A DNA stretch of 64,000 nt from Akebia trifoliata (lineage: Eukaryota > Streptophyta > Magnoliopsida > Ranunculales > Lardizabalaceae), in assembly GCA_017979445.1 (NCBI GenBank), contig CM030711.1:15330922-15394921 (forward strand). The letters run 5' to 3'. Position 1 is the first letter of the stretch. Every line of letters starts with the position of its first letter. The translations under genes were made by a program, and so were the position numbers. Under the pieces are notes generated by a model. That model was not told where the DNA came from. It made no database searches and was given only the letters and a program-made list of their open reading frames with translations. Of the stretch, positions 43,849-57,300 are shown one piece after another.

Positions 43849-46532
43849 GTTCAAGCATGTTTTTTTTCAATGGGAGAGGGTAGGGTTTTATAATGGTTTA
43901 GGATAGTTTTTGGGGTCAAAATGGTCAAAGATAGAAGTTAGGAGAGAAAAACATGGGATTTGGGCATAAAATATTTGGAATGTGAAGTTAAGAAGGGGTA
44001 AATATTGTAAAAAAATGTAAATAGATTTTATTTAACTCATACCCATTGATAAGATCTAAATGGGTTGGTTTGACGACTCATACCCTACGTTGAGTGGTGA
44101 TTAAGTTAGGGTAATTAATAAAAATCAGTCAACATCACTCTTCAACTTTGGTGGTGAATTAATTTTGATCTATTCAACCTCCTCTTTAACCTATTAATCT
44201 TATCTTATTGTTATGATTTTGGAAGTTGAAGTAAATGAAATCTTGCGTTGTGTTCGGCTTGAGAGAAATGGAGAGCAGGAAAAATGAATGAGTCTCTCCA
44301 TTTCTCTTATTTGGATTGTTAAGTGGGAATAGAAAACAATTGGAGAGTTTTCTTTCTCTCAAAAAATGGAGAGAAGATGAGAGAAATTGAGAAAGCCTTT
44401 TAAAATTTCTATCATTCGATTAATCTTATTTAAATTTTATTCTCATTTCACACCTAAAAGACCAAAAACACCCTCACTATGCCAGTTTTCTTAAATATTG
44501 AATGATAGAAATTTTAATAATAACAGAGGTTTTGTAAACGTAGGACTTTTCTAAACTCAAACAATACACATAAAATTAAATTCAATTTAAGGTCGAGATG
44601 GAAGAAAAAATAAAAAATTTCCTTCCATTACATTTGAGAATCCCAAAGGGAATATCCACTCATACCAGCCTTTGATTTGATGGAGGAGTCTCAAACTTAG
44701 ATTGAGGCCAATAATTTTCCAATGTTATTTAGTGCAAGATTTTGCTTTAATATATAAATATTACAATCTTTTTCTTCAAAGATTGAGTGAAATAGATAAG
44801 GGTCTCAAATATCTCCAAAGAGAAGTCATTTGTATGAAAGAACTAGAGTTTACTTTTCTAAGTTGTGAGTTCGAAACTGAGGACCATTCCTTGATTAAAA
44901 TGTCACATGTGTTGTGTGGGTCGATGCATGTCGGGTATGGCTGGAAAACCTGATTTGAACCTATCTTATGGATTGATTGATGGACCAGGTTGTGGTCCTC
45001 TACTAATGGGACTTTCATGTTAAAAAAAAGATTAAATATTTTAATAACAAAAGAAATGAACAGCTGAATGTCTTTGTCAACTTTTAGAGATCAACTTTAC
45101 TTTAGAACAACTCCACCTAAACTAAGTAGGGTGACATTCGTTCATTTATCCATTAGAGAAAACCAGTAGTCCATCTTAAAAGAAAAATTGAGATTAATTC
45201 AAGATTTTTTTTTTTTTTATACAATTGGAGATTTAATTTACAAATTTTAAGAAAATTGTATGGTGTTTTTAAAAAATCATACATTTTGTGAATTGATTGT
45301 GAAATTTAAAGTTGAAAAATATTATAATATGTAATTTTTATTTAACAAATAAAATAGGTGTAATGTCATTGTAAGGCATAAGTCATCAGTTCAAAACCAT
45401 TAGAGGATTCTTTCCACCAAACTTCGATTTGAATCTTTATTTTGGAGTGGAGCATAACGATATATTTTATATTTGTATTTTGGCTATAGTCTTATTCTAA
45501 CTGATAAGTATAGATATTTGTTTTTTAATTTTATCAATTTTTTTTTCAACTTTAACTAATATTTTGCTTGCCAAATTATTTCTAGACCCCGATTTTGTAA
45601 CCCCAATCATTGTATTATGTGAGAGAGAGAGAGAGAGAGAGAAGATGGTACGTTACGTCTACTTTCAGCCAAGTCAATAATTTGATTTGGACCCAAAAAT
45701 ATTATAACTAGAACACGGCCAAAGCCTAACCAAATCTCTCTTAAATAATGATATTTAAGTTGGGAAAGATATCCCACCACAACAGGTACACGTGATTTTC
45801 TATCATCCATCTATGCTCCACCCCATCCATCCTAAAAGCCTACTGGACCCTTCTTTGATTCTTTATAGAGAAATTTAAGAGTGATTTACACATATCCTCT
45901 TATGTTTTGCTGAATATTAGAGATATCTCTTATGTTTTGAAAATGATGACATGCATTCTTTGACCTCCGTCTTTAAATAAATTAAGGGGAAAAGATTCAA
46001 ATGTCCTCATCTTTAACTTGTAATAAAAAAATCCATATTTTTTTCTCTAAAAATCAATTGTCTTCATTCTTTTTAGATAAAAAATTTAACCCTCATCATC
46101 TATCTTAATATTATTGCATCTACTTCAAGTCTTCAACATTCAAATCTCAAGAAAAGATACAATTTTTGGAAGTATAAAATGATAAAATTTGAGATAGAAA
46201 AATCTAGGATGATTTATAAAAGGAGGCAAGATAGAAAATTATGAATCGAAATATAGTTGAATAGATTAAAATTATCTTGGAGGTTGTAGAGCTAGAAGAT
46301 GATTGATTTTTGAGAAGAAAAATCTAAATTTTTGACTATAGATTAAAATTGAGGCCATTTGAATATTTCCCTCTTAGTCTATTCAGAAGACTAAGGTCAA
46401 TGGATGCATGTCATCACTCTCAAAATATAAGGGGGTATCTCTAATATTCAACAAAACATAGGGGGTATGTCTTAAATCTTCTAAAATTTAACGAGCAAAT
46501 TTATCTATTGTATTTTTATTACAAAAACACCC
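43849..46532. other. Unrecognised intergenic DNA with a (GA)n microsatellite
   Basis: The microsatellite is at 45621-45642. A short inverted pair ('atttctatcattcgattaa' near 44408 and its complement near 44500) is present. No gene, RNA or transposon termini can be supported. Confidence 0.4.
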
Positions 46533-46535
46533 TTA

Positions 46536-49233
46536 GAACATCTCCAATGGTCTCTCAAATTGGGATGGCAATTCTAAATTTTGAAATAGCCTTTTAGAAA
46601 TACACTCCAATGCACGTCTCAAAAGGTGTCTCAAATATAGTATATGCTAAAATCGATGCTATATTTGACGTTGATTTTAGTGTATCTCACAATTTGCTAG
46701 AGTGACTTTTAGGTTATAAAAGATTTTTTTTGAATCAAATCGTATTTCGAACAAATGAAAAAGTACTTGTAAACACTTCAATTTGATCGAACAAGCCCAA
46801 GAACTCAATCAAATTTAGGAGGAAAGATGATTCAAGAGAATGTTGATTAATCGAATAGGACCCACTTCAAGCATAATTAAGCAAATCACCAAGCTTAATC
46901 AAAGGATCAATTTTAGTCAACCCCTTCATGACCAACGACCAAACATAGGCTTGCTTGCCTGTTAGTCACCTAAAGGGCAGGTCATTTGTTGTATTGATTT
47001 TTATTTAATTTTCGTATATGCCACTTTTGCATTTGTTTTTACTTACCTACATGCAAGTTTGTTTTGTCTTGACTTTACTCATCAAAAGCTAATTCAATTA
47101 GGTTGTTGCAAGCCCATGTGTGCAAGAGATTTTCTTAAGGAAATGCTCTTTAAACCTCCCCAAAGTGTCTTATTCATTAAGAAAACCCTTTACACTTCCC
47201 ACGATGCCCATGCATTAGTTTCTTCCTAATTTTCCCACCAAGGTTTTCTAGTAATCTATCAATTCTTCTAATCTTAACTCCAAGTCCTACTTGGTCCCCA
47301 CATGAGTTGAATTATCTCTCTAACCTCATTTTAGTAAGACTCTAATAAGTAGTTTACTTTTTGCTCCCCTCTAACTTTGTTCTCAACTCAAGAAGATTAT
47401 ATGTAAATTGACCAAATTTTAGAGGCCATGACCCTTTTGTCAACCAAGAGAATTCTCTAGAATTTGTGTGCAAACACCTTCCTATCTTCAAGTTGTTAGA
47501 GACTCTTTCAAGGTAAGTGACTAAAAGTCCAAAAAACAAGCATAAAATAACATGCCACTTAGCTAGTTTTCTAGAGCTTGACTCAAAGTCAAGGGTCTTG
47601 GATAATTTTAACCCTCACCTAGAAATTTCTAGAACCTTATTGTCTTTTACAATCCTATTCCTTGATCATTATGATTGTTAAGACTTTTAAGGGTGTAAAA
47701 AATAATCAAGGACAATGAGAAAAAAGGGCAAGTGAGGTTATTTTTTGTGGTTTTCTTAGGAATATTGAGAAGTTAAGAAAATTTAGCAAGTTTATCCTCA
47801 AGAGTCTCCCAAAAGTTTATAAAAAAGAAACTCATCAAAGTCAAGAGGGAGAACTTCTAAGATACCTAAACTCTGTCAATTTACTTTTAAAAACTCTTCT
47901 AAGCCTAAAATTTATGTTCAAGTGAAATTCTATTATTCTTAGAAGCTTTTGAGTAAGAAGAATAAAGAAGAGAAGGGAATCAAGGTGGGGAGAATTTTAT
48001 TTTCTATTTTGCAATACTTGTATTTCATAAATCCCCATTCTATCTCTTCCATTTATTTAATTTTAGTCCATTTAAATTCTAAGTAATGTAGCACTTTAAT
48101 TTCCTTCTCCTATGACTTGGATGGTAGAGAATAATTTTTCTATGTGAGGTAAGCTCCCCTTATAAGTCCATAATAAGTTCCTTTAATTAATTACAAGTAT
48201 TTGTTATTTCAATTTCATTTAGGTTTCAAGCACTTCATGTTTTCTAATTAGCTTTCTTTACTTTTATTTTCATGGTTAAGGAGAAAGAGTAGTTCTTTTT
48301 CATAAGGTAATCTTCCATTTTATCAAACCATGTAATAAGTTCATTTTGGAACATCCACACGTACACAACAAATACACACCACTATTCTCTTAATTTCAAA
48401 AGGCTAAGAGTCAAAAGTAAAGATCTTCCTAGATCTATACTTAACTCTTTAAGCCAACAAAAACAAATCTTAAGTAGACAAAAATTCATACATAGAGATT
48501 TTAGTTCATCAAAGTTGTGTCAAACTCATGAACATGACTTAAAGACTAAACCAATAGAAAATAATTCTCAATTGAGCACATAAGAGTTTAATAGTACTTT
48601 AGGACCTAGGAGAGTAAAATTCAAGTGGATTTGCACTACAGTCTTAAGCTTACAAAAAAATCCAACAAACACATTTTTCCATGTTTAACTTCTTCATCAT
48701 CTCTATTTTGTAATTTTACAACCAAACTATAGTCTGTTTTATTCTTAACTTCTCATATCTCTTATAACTTCAAAAATACAAAAATACAAAAATACAAAAT
48801 AAAAAAAATTTCTACCACACTTGTGGCCATGCATTGGTAACCCTCACTTGATGGGTGAGACAATGTGTCTAATACTTTCCTTGTCCCTTAATTAAACATC
48901 CTTACCTATTTCTTTAGGTAAACCTACTCCTTTTTCCATTGATTGCGAGTCATTACAAATCAAAAAATAGAATTTTAAAACTCATTTTATGATGTCCATT
49001 ATTATTTAAACTCTTTGAATGATGGCGACTCCTAAACTCACATAGATGAGGTCAAATCATCTTTGGACCTTATGTATCTACATGAGTTAATTATTTTTTT
49101 TTAATGAAATTGACATTCAAAGCATATCAATGACATTTTTTTGAGATGAAACGTTTGAGAAATACATGTTAAATATGACATTTTTTTACGTAATTGTCTA
49201 AAAAAATTGCTAAAGGAAAATTTGGAGATACTC
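46536..49233. mobile_element. PIF/Harbinger-like element carrying a large insertion
   Basis: The left end GAACATCTCCAATGG and right end (reverse complement) GAGTATCTCCAAATT form terminal inverted repeats of the 'GAGCATCTCCAA' type. TTA is duplicated on both sides (46533-46535 and 49234-49236), as in Harbinger elements. Without the insertion the element would be about 330 bp, a MITE. No transposase. Confidence 0.6.
46731..49093 (+). mobile_element. Probable LTR-type insertion inside the Harbinger-like element
   Basis: A roughly 2.36-kb non-coding block. Its right part (about 48850-49083) resembles an LTR end also seen at 61707-61964: 'aactctttgaatgatggcga', 'ctcctaaactcacatagatg', and a terminal ATGTATCTACA. 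The left end would be TGAATCAAAT in a T-run. The exact borders and target duplication are unclear because both sides are T-runs. It may be a solo LTR or a stripped retroelement. Confidence 0.4.
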
Positions 49234-49236
49234 TTA

Positions 49237-51391
49237 CTTTATCAAGCTTGTTGCTTGAACAAACCTTACTTGATGAATCATGCTACCATGACTAACTTAG
49301 TAGGATTTGAAATCTTACTAAGGGTCTTTGGGCCCACATGAATTATTAAATTGGTAATCCAACAACACATCCTTCTACGTTTTATGAAAAAACTTAGATT
49401 CAAAAGAAAAGAAAATTGTAAACTTTTTTGAGCTTGGTCATAGGCGTTGAAAATGGATGATTACTGAACTCTCAAATATAAAACTAAAATAAACTTGTGA
49501 CATCAGATCAAATTTTGAATGCACAAATTGATGCGGTTAGAATCCACTTGAAGGTATGTTAAGTAACAAATTAACTGTATAAATTTGAATTTTATGACCT
49601 TGGATCCTACTACCGGTTTTTCTGGGTAAGAATCTTTATAAAATGAGGTTTGGTGGGTAAAAAACTTCTTAGAGTAAAGTTCCTTGGAGTTATCAAACCT
49701 CCAACGGAGTTTTTGTAATAAAAACGCAACAGCTGGGTCTGCCAGCTAAATCTCTCTTCTTTATATTTATTAAAAAAAAAAAAAAAAAATTGGCATGTTT
49801 TTAGATGTAATGTTAGGTAAGAAAAAGTAGTTGGTTAAACTTAAAAAGTAGTAAAGATGGCTCAACCCACACATCAGACCCCGCATTAGTTCAACGACAA
49901 ATAAAAGTTTTTCTTGTTTGCTATTATATAAATTAGAAAGTATGTGCCAGTTGGCCCACCAGTAAATAAATAAAGATCCTGATTGTACCTCATCCTTATT
50001 CCATTATTCAGTTTTTGGGTATTATAGTTTTGTACAATGGAAAGGCAGACATTCTTGGTCATGGCAGATCCAAGATGATTGGGTCATGGAACGGATGTTG
50101 ACTCTCTGTATAACTTGAAATAGGTTTCGCATGGGCTTTTACGGAAGTTGACGACAAGATTCCATAAAATTAGAACGTCCACATACATACACATGCCATA
50201 ACAAGACTACGATCGTCACATTCCCAAAACATGTAGCCAAATTCTAGATTGTATAAATTGTTGGTGAATAACAGGCCTGATATGATGGAGGAGCTCAAAC
50301 TTCAACTAAGAAATTATGCAAATTTGACGGGACACTAACAAGGTTAGGCCCGAGAAAGAAAAGGGCACCCATTCATGCAATCTAGCCTAATTTACAACTC
50401 TCCTCTCTATTGATTATAGTGTACGCTTAAGCATTGAATGGAGCAGAGAGAGTTGGAATACTAAGCTTGCATGGCTGACATTCACTGTGGTCAAGCCAGA
50501 CTCCCTGCTTCAAGTAGCAACAGAAATTATGTGAATATCTCTCGCCATGGGTGAAAAGGGGAATTCTTCTAAAGTCAGCAATGTATTCGAACGGCCAAAA
50601 AAAATAAAAAAAAAAAAGTTGAATTGTTTCCATGCTCGAGTACTAACAAGGACCCAAAATGAAGTTATGACTAAACAAAAACGAACCAATAAGCAGTATA
50701 AGACGTTGCAGCAGAAGCTATTTCTTACATTACATTTATGAGTGCTTAATAACACAGATCAGTTCTTGTAGTCTCTCTTGAATCTCATACATGAGATACT
50801 TTGAAGTCTGTATGGCAGATCTCCTGCCTGGCTACATGGAATTGAAGCCTTAAACATATAGTACTTCAGCCACATGTTTAGCATGTTTAATAACCATCAT
50901 CAATGTCACTGAGCCTTCTCTTCAAGCTACAAAATGCAGAATCAAAACACGATTGAAATGATAGCACATTCTCGAATTAGTGGAACATATGTGTTTTCAA
51001 AGGAAAGAAACATGTTCTTCAGGTCATCATCAGCATTTTAGAATTTCTCTTTTTTATTTTATTTTTCTGGAGCAAAGCTTTTAAGGATTAAAGGGTCTTC
51101 ATTGAAGATTTTCTCATTTAGGTAGGACTTAAGAGTTGGTATATTAAAGAAAGAATTGGGCTTTTCTATTTCTTTTTTTCCTTTTTCTTTTTCTTGTGTT
51201 ACGTACTTCAGCTCCTCCTATCTCTCTTTCCATTTTTCTAATAAAATGGTATGCCTATTATAATATAATATATAAAAGCAAAAGCCAAACCGTCAAATAT
51301 TTTACTAGTAGTAAAATACAATTGCTATGGGGGACTTGCCCATCGAACCACCAAAGATATGATTTACATGTGTAAATGAAGGTAAAATGAC
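49237..51391. other. Intergenic and 3' flank of BSH
   Basis: No ORF of interest. The BSH 3' UTR should occupy the part just left of 51392 (minus strand); its end is not determined. 49780-49797 is an A-run. The open stretches at 50427-50755 are not conserved-looking. Confidence 0.4.
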
Positions 51392-54300
51392 TCACCGAGC
51401 ATTCCGTTCTTCTCTTGCATCGAGAGCTTCCACTTCCTCTTTTGATAGAAGATCAACAATCGGTTCATACAAGTCCCACTCTTTCCTTTTCCTGATTCAT
51501 TGGAGAACACAACATGATCGTCAGTTGTTGAGTTTGTGCAAGAATTGTCTATTGATCAACATATTCCTCAGGTGTACTCGAAGTCTCGAACAGAAAAATG
51601 TCAGACCAATATTATGATCAGTCTTACCGAAGAACGCTTGATTTGCCACCAAATAACTTCATCAAGTCCAAGGCAGCACCACTAGCTTTGCTGCAATAAT
51701 ATAAAGAGAAATGATCAAGGAAAATGATTTCTGTTTTTTGCATCACAAACCACTTGGACACTAACACAAATTCTTTGACCCTGAATAGAATGCAAGGCAA
51801 TAAGCAGAGAATCAAAAACCAAAAACCAAAAACACCAAACCTGGCTGAGGAATGTTCTGCCCCTCGGCGACCCTTCTTGCTTACTCTGGTTTCCCTTGCA
51901 GAGGCTACACTTTGGACTGCAATCTAGAACAATGATATATTCTTAGAGCACAGCAAGGAAAGATAATTTTTCCAGGATTTACATTGAAGAATGGAATTTA
52001 GAAATAGTTATACTCAATGCACTCAAGTTGAAAGAAGAAGTAAAATTCTACCTCATAAAGTTGTTCCCTAATTGCAACTGCAACTGCAGGCTGCCACATA
52101 CAATGTTAACAAGTTAATCCAACACAAGGCATCAGGTAATTCTCTTAAGAATTCCAACAGAAAGAGAAAGTAAAAGAAATAAGTAAATGCAGCACCAATA
52201 AGTAAAAGTCCGTACTATTTTTTACACAAAGTCTAGTGATTAGAGAAGTATGGACACAGTGCAAAGGAATGATAAAAAGGGGAGTGCAAAAAGGGCATAA
52301 AAACCTCAACCAATTACAATTGTCTCAAAAACATAATCCTCAGCCTCCAAATAAATACGAGGGAATGAATTGTAGATTGGGATAAAAGGTGTGGGAATCA
52401 TTTCCAACAAATCCTTATATCCTACGTCATCTAAACTGAAATATCTGAAGCATAAAGAGAATACTCTTCCAAACGAGAGCATCCAAGAACTGAGAATTTC
52501 TAATTATATCCAATTAAATTCATGCCTCTGCCTTATTAGGAACCATGGCTTTAAAACTCGGTTTCGCGTCTCGTCTCGTCCAGGCCCGATACCGAGTCGT
52601 CTTGGACGAGTTTTCCAACAAATCCTTATATCCTACGTCATCTAAACTGAAATATCTGAAGTATAAAGAGAATACTCTTCCAAACGAGAGGATCCAAGAA
52701 CTGAGAATTTTTAATTATATCCAATTAAATTCATGCCTCTGCCTTGTTAGGAACCATGGTTTTAAAACTCGGTTTCGCTTCTCGTCCAGGCCCGATACCG
52801 AGTCATCTCGGACGAGTTTTCCAATACGTTTGAGACGTCTCGTTCAAAAATCAAATTGAACATGAGGTATTAAATCTCGGTAAAAAAAGTGACTTGTGAG
52901 TTGGTCTTGTTCAGCTCTGATACTGAGTTAACTCAGGCGATAGTCTTGGTCTCGGATGAGTTTTAAAACCATGTTAGGAACATTGAAAAAATAAAATCAC
53001 TTCAAATATCATTCATTGAAGAAATGGGATTAAGATTTGTACATTTGTAAACATGCCGTACGCCCACAGAACCATACATCTCATAAGAGACATAATGCAA
53101 AAAAATGTGACAAACAGAAAGAATAGCTCAACTTGAACTACCTGAAGTATAAAAGAAGAATCCTTCATTGGAAGAAGGACCTGTCTCACTGTGCCCCAAA
53201 AGGATGCAAGTCAACTTCATTATTTTGAGTCTATAAAGGGGACATGAAAATGTAGTGGTGCAGAGAAAAATGGCCTTATTTGTTAATATGTGCTATACTT
53301 GACTGGTAATGCTTACCCCAACTTCAGGGTCGCTAATTCCCATGTCACTGCAAAAGGTTCTTGCAAATTCTTCAGGATCACTCTCAAAGTTGTTTAAGTC
53401 CTGAAATACAATAATTCATTGAACATTTTATTACTGCAATGCAAAACATGCAATCGACAAACTAAAAGAAAGAAAAAAAGATGGCAAATGCAACCTTTTT
53501 AACATGACATACAGAATGTCAAATCTTCTAATGCAGTTTCTAAGAAAACTTACCCATAAAAACTGATCCCTTATGATGGTATTATTTACTCGAAGGTCAA
53601 GCTGAAACAAGGAAATGACTGTCATCGTCTATGCGTTGAGCCAAAAGTTCGAACCAGAACAAAGTCACAAATACAAAGAGAAGAGTAAAGTTAGGAGATA
53701 AATTATATGAACCTTGAGAGGCACAATCTTCTCTGCAGTATACATTTCTTGACCTTCAAAGGATCGAAATTTCGTGAGCTGTGTCTGTGACAGCAGAATA
53801 CAAGCAAAAAATTTGTAGATTAGTAAGATGCTGAAATGCCATCAACAGTTAGATTGAGGAATTGAATTTCCATAATTTTAAGTTGCGTTGCACAAAAATG
53901 ATACTAAAAATGTTAAATTTTTTCTTGTTTCAATTTAAAAGAACCTCAAGATGAAACATTAATTTCCTTGTAAAAGAACTGTATAAATGTAACATTCTAA
54001 AAAACAATTGTATATATATTTTTTTGGAGCTTTGATGCCCATATTTGACCAGAAACATTATAATCTCCACCTCCTTGTCCCCTACTAGGTGAGAAAATGA
54101 TTTCATTCTACCAAAAAAAGTTACATTCAGTGTTGTCAAATGCGGATGCATATGTGAATATGCGATTGTTAACAGTAGTTAGTTTAGTTTAGTTATTTTA
54201 GTATATTTTAGTCTTTTCATGTTTAGGTCATTTTCTGTATTTTCCTATTTATTTGTGTAAGTATATAAACAATATACAAGGAGAAATAATCAATCTGATT

Positions 54301-57300
54301 TTTTTACAGAATTTTTTCTCTTCTCTTCTCTCTCTTTATCTTTTCTAAAGCCCTTGATCAGTTTCTACATGGTATCAAAGTGTTGGTGCCAACCAAGAAG
54401 ATCGAAGAGAGCCTCGAACACACCATAGGTGTTGCCGCAACCCACATCAGCCACCAAAAATGCTGCCACAAGCCACAACAGCAACCATAGGTGTTGCCAC
54501 AAGTCCCCAGGGACTGCAGGAGGTCCCCACAGCCACCCTAAGGGCTGCTACAGGTTCTTAGGGTTACCTTAGGTGATGCAGGAGGCTTCCTAGGGTTACC
54601 TCCATCCATCTAGGCCCCTTCTTTCATCCAGAATGCGACAATAGGGCCCCTCTTAGGTTCTAAGTAGTTTGGTAGTGTTTCCGAGTAATTTTTTAGTGTG
54701 ATCTGGACTCTTCGAAGTCATGTCAGAAGTAACTTCAAGACAGTCTACCAATAACAGGTTTGGATCGTCACAAGTCAGAGATGAAAATCCAAACCTCCAG
54801 ATCACCACAATCAAACTTGATGGCACAAATTACTTGAAGTAGACTCAGTTTGCGAAACTAGCCATCCATGGAAGACGAAAGACAGGCTATTTGAATGGGA
54901 AGGAGAAACAACCTAAAATCTCAGATTCTAAGTACAACCAATGGGACGCTGAAAATGCCTTGGTTATGTCATGGTTGGTACACTCAATGCAATCCCATAT
55001 TAGTCAAGAATATCTCTTCTTAAAGACTGTACAACAGATTTGGGATTCGGTGACTCAAACTTATTCTCAGGCTCAAAATAGTGCGAGAATCTATCAGTTG
55101 GAACAAAATATATTGCATCTCAAACAAGAGGAGAAGACATTGTCAGGCTACTTTTCTGAATTGCGCAACATGTGGGAAGAGCTTGATCACTACTTACCCT
55201 TCAATTGGAAAAGCTCTAAAGATTGTACTTAGTTCAACAAACATGTTGAGATCCGTCGCATCTTCCAGCTCCTCGCTAGTCTAAATCCCGAGTTTGAGAT
55301 GGTTGGAGTTTAGATTTTGAACATAGATCCCCTACCTCCTTTGAACATCGTGTACTCTTATGTTCAAAGTGAGGAGAGTCAATGTGTGGCTCTGGGACAT
55401 CTGGATATTTCTGTGAGTGATAGATCAATCATGACAGCTAGTAAACAAGAAGACGGACAAGCTTCAAGAGTGAAGAAGTTTGATAAACCTACCTAGGCAC
55501 CCAATAGCAAAGAGAGGCCGAAGTGTGACCACTGTAGCAAATTTGGACATATTCAAGCGAAAGTCTTATGGATAAGCTGGGCGTGTGTGATATCTTTGCC
55601 CTAGCTTGAGGGGGAGCGTTAACAGTAGTTAGTTTAGTTTAGTTATTTTAGTCTTTTCATGTTTATGTCATTTTCTGATTTATTTGTGTAAGTATATAAA
55701 CAATACACAAGGAGAAATAAACAATCTGATTTTTTTTTTTTTTTTTTTTTTTCAGAATTTCTTCTCTTCTCTTTCTTTCTTTCTTTCTATCTTCTCTAAA
55801 ACCCTAGATCAATTTCTATAACGATCACATATGCTATTTCCAAACATAATTTCGTATATGCAACCATCTCATAAACAAAATTATGCTATCTGTCAAATAT
55901 ACGATAGCATAATTTTATCTACGATGGCATAATGTCCAATGATCATAAATATGACAGCTAGACACAATTTTTATTTTTATTTTTGCTTTGAACTCTCTTT
56001 TTTCCGCTTTAAACTCTTTTTTTTTCCTATAAATACCCTACTTCTACCCCCACACTTCTTCTACAACATACTCTACTACCTTCTAAGTTCAAATCTCTCT
56101 TTTTCTTCTTAAGTATCTCATTCTCTCTATTATTTACTCTCAAGTGATCAAGTCTCAACTCACTCACTCTTACCCTCAAAACTTGAAGACAAAGAAAGCT
56201 ATCACCTACTATACTCAAGTCAATATTCAAGAATCAAGTGAAGTCATCATTCATCATTCATCAACATTTGAAGATCAAGAATCATCCAACAACTCAAGTT
56301 CAACCTTCAACTTCAAGAATCAAGATTGATCAAGAATCATTCAACTACAACCTTCAACTCAAGACTTGAGAATCAAGATTCATTCAACCTTCAAATTAAA
56401 TTTGTGCATTGCTTAATTATTAAGTATTTTTTTTTGTATTTTTTTAGATTTTTTTGAGTTTTTGGCATTTTTTTTAATTTTTCCTACATTTGTTTTTTAC
56501 TGCATATGCCACCGCATATGCGATATGCGAACAATCTATGTTGGTTGCATAGACTAGCATATGACATTTAACAACATCGGTTACATTCCAAGTGTTTGTG
56601 TTGGTTGACTATTGTTGTATGTGCAAAGTGAATGGGGAGTCGGTGGAGCATATTCTCATTCATTGCAATGTTGTGTTTGATGTTTGTTCTCATTTTCTCT
56701 CCTTGTTCAAGGTTTCGTGGTGTCACTCTTTTTCGTTTGTTTCCCTCTTGTTTGGGTGGAATTCTCCTTCTTTTTCTCGCAGGTTGAGGATCATTTGGAA
56801 TTTGTTTGGGTTTGTGGAAAGAGAGGAACATGTGTCAATTGCATTGAATGCCTCTCATTGTGAGGGTTCCTCATATTATATAGAAACTATTGGGCTGATT
56901 ACAAGGCTGAATGTCAGCAATTACAACAATTAAGGAGAGACTAAATAAGGAAACTATAATCTTCCTATTAATTACAAGATATCTACAGCTATAATACAAA
57001 ATCATGCTATAACTAGAGAGATTAATTATGGCTAAATATATATGTTGTAGCTGACTAACAGATATCTACAACTATAATAGAAAATCATACTATAACTAGA
57101 GAGACTAATTATAGCTAAATATATATATTGTATCTTACTGACAACATGCGCACGTTCAATGTGAAGGAAAGTACTTTTCAAGAGATCATTTTCACCATCC
57201 TTGGTTGGTTGTTTCATTGGTGCAAGCAATTCATTGAGTTTAAGGGCCTATTTTTCAAGGACTTTGTTTTAGATGGGAGAATGTAATTAGGGTGTAGTTT

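Larger units (their letters stand above)
54128..56579. mobile_element. hAT-like non-autonomous element in BSH intron 3, containing a Copia insertion
   Basis: Ends CAGTGTTGTCAAATG at the left and CATTTAACAACATCG at the right (reverse complement CGATGTTGTTAAATG). 8-bp duplications GTTACATT at 54120-54127 and 56580-56587. Subtracting the Copia insertion leaves about 790 bp, rich in words like 'gcatatgcgatatgcg', and no transposase. The plant hAT termini 'CAGTGTTGTCAAA' are well known. Confidence 0.8.

Noticed and set aside
46726..49098. TTTTT target duplication for the insertion in the Harbinger-like element
   Set aside because: Both sides are longer T-runs, so any 5-bp match is uninformative.
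52391..52859. Two similar plus-strand ORFs in BSH intron 6
   Set aside because: They are the two copies of the 211-bp tandem duplication read through; intron sequence and MITE, not genes.
54120..56587. Reading the hAT-like and Copia insertions as separate exons or a host gene inside the BSH intron
   Set aside because: Target duplications and transposon ends account for the sequence, and the coding part is Copia gag.
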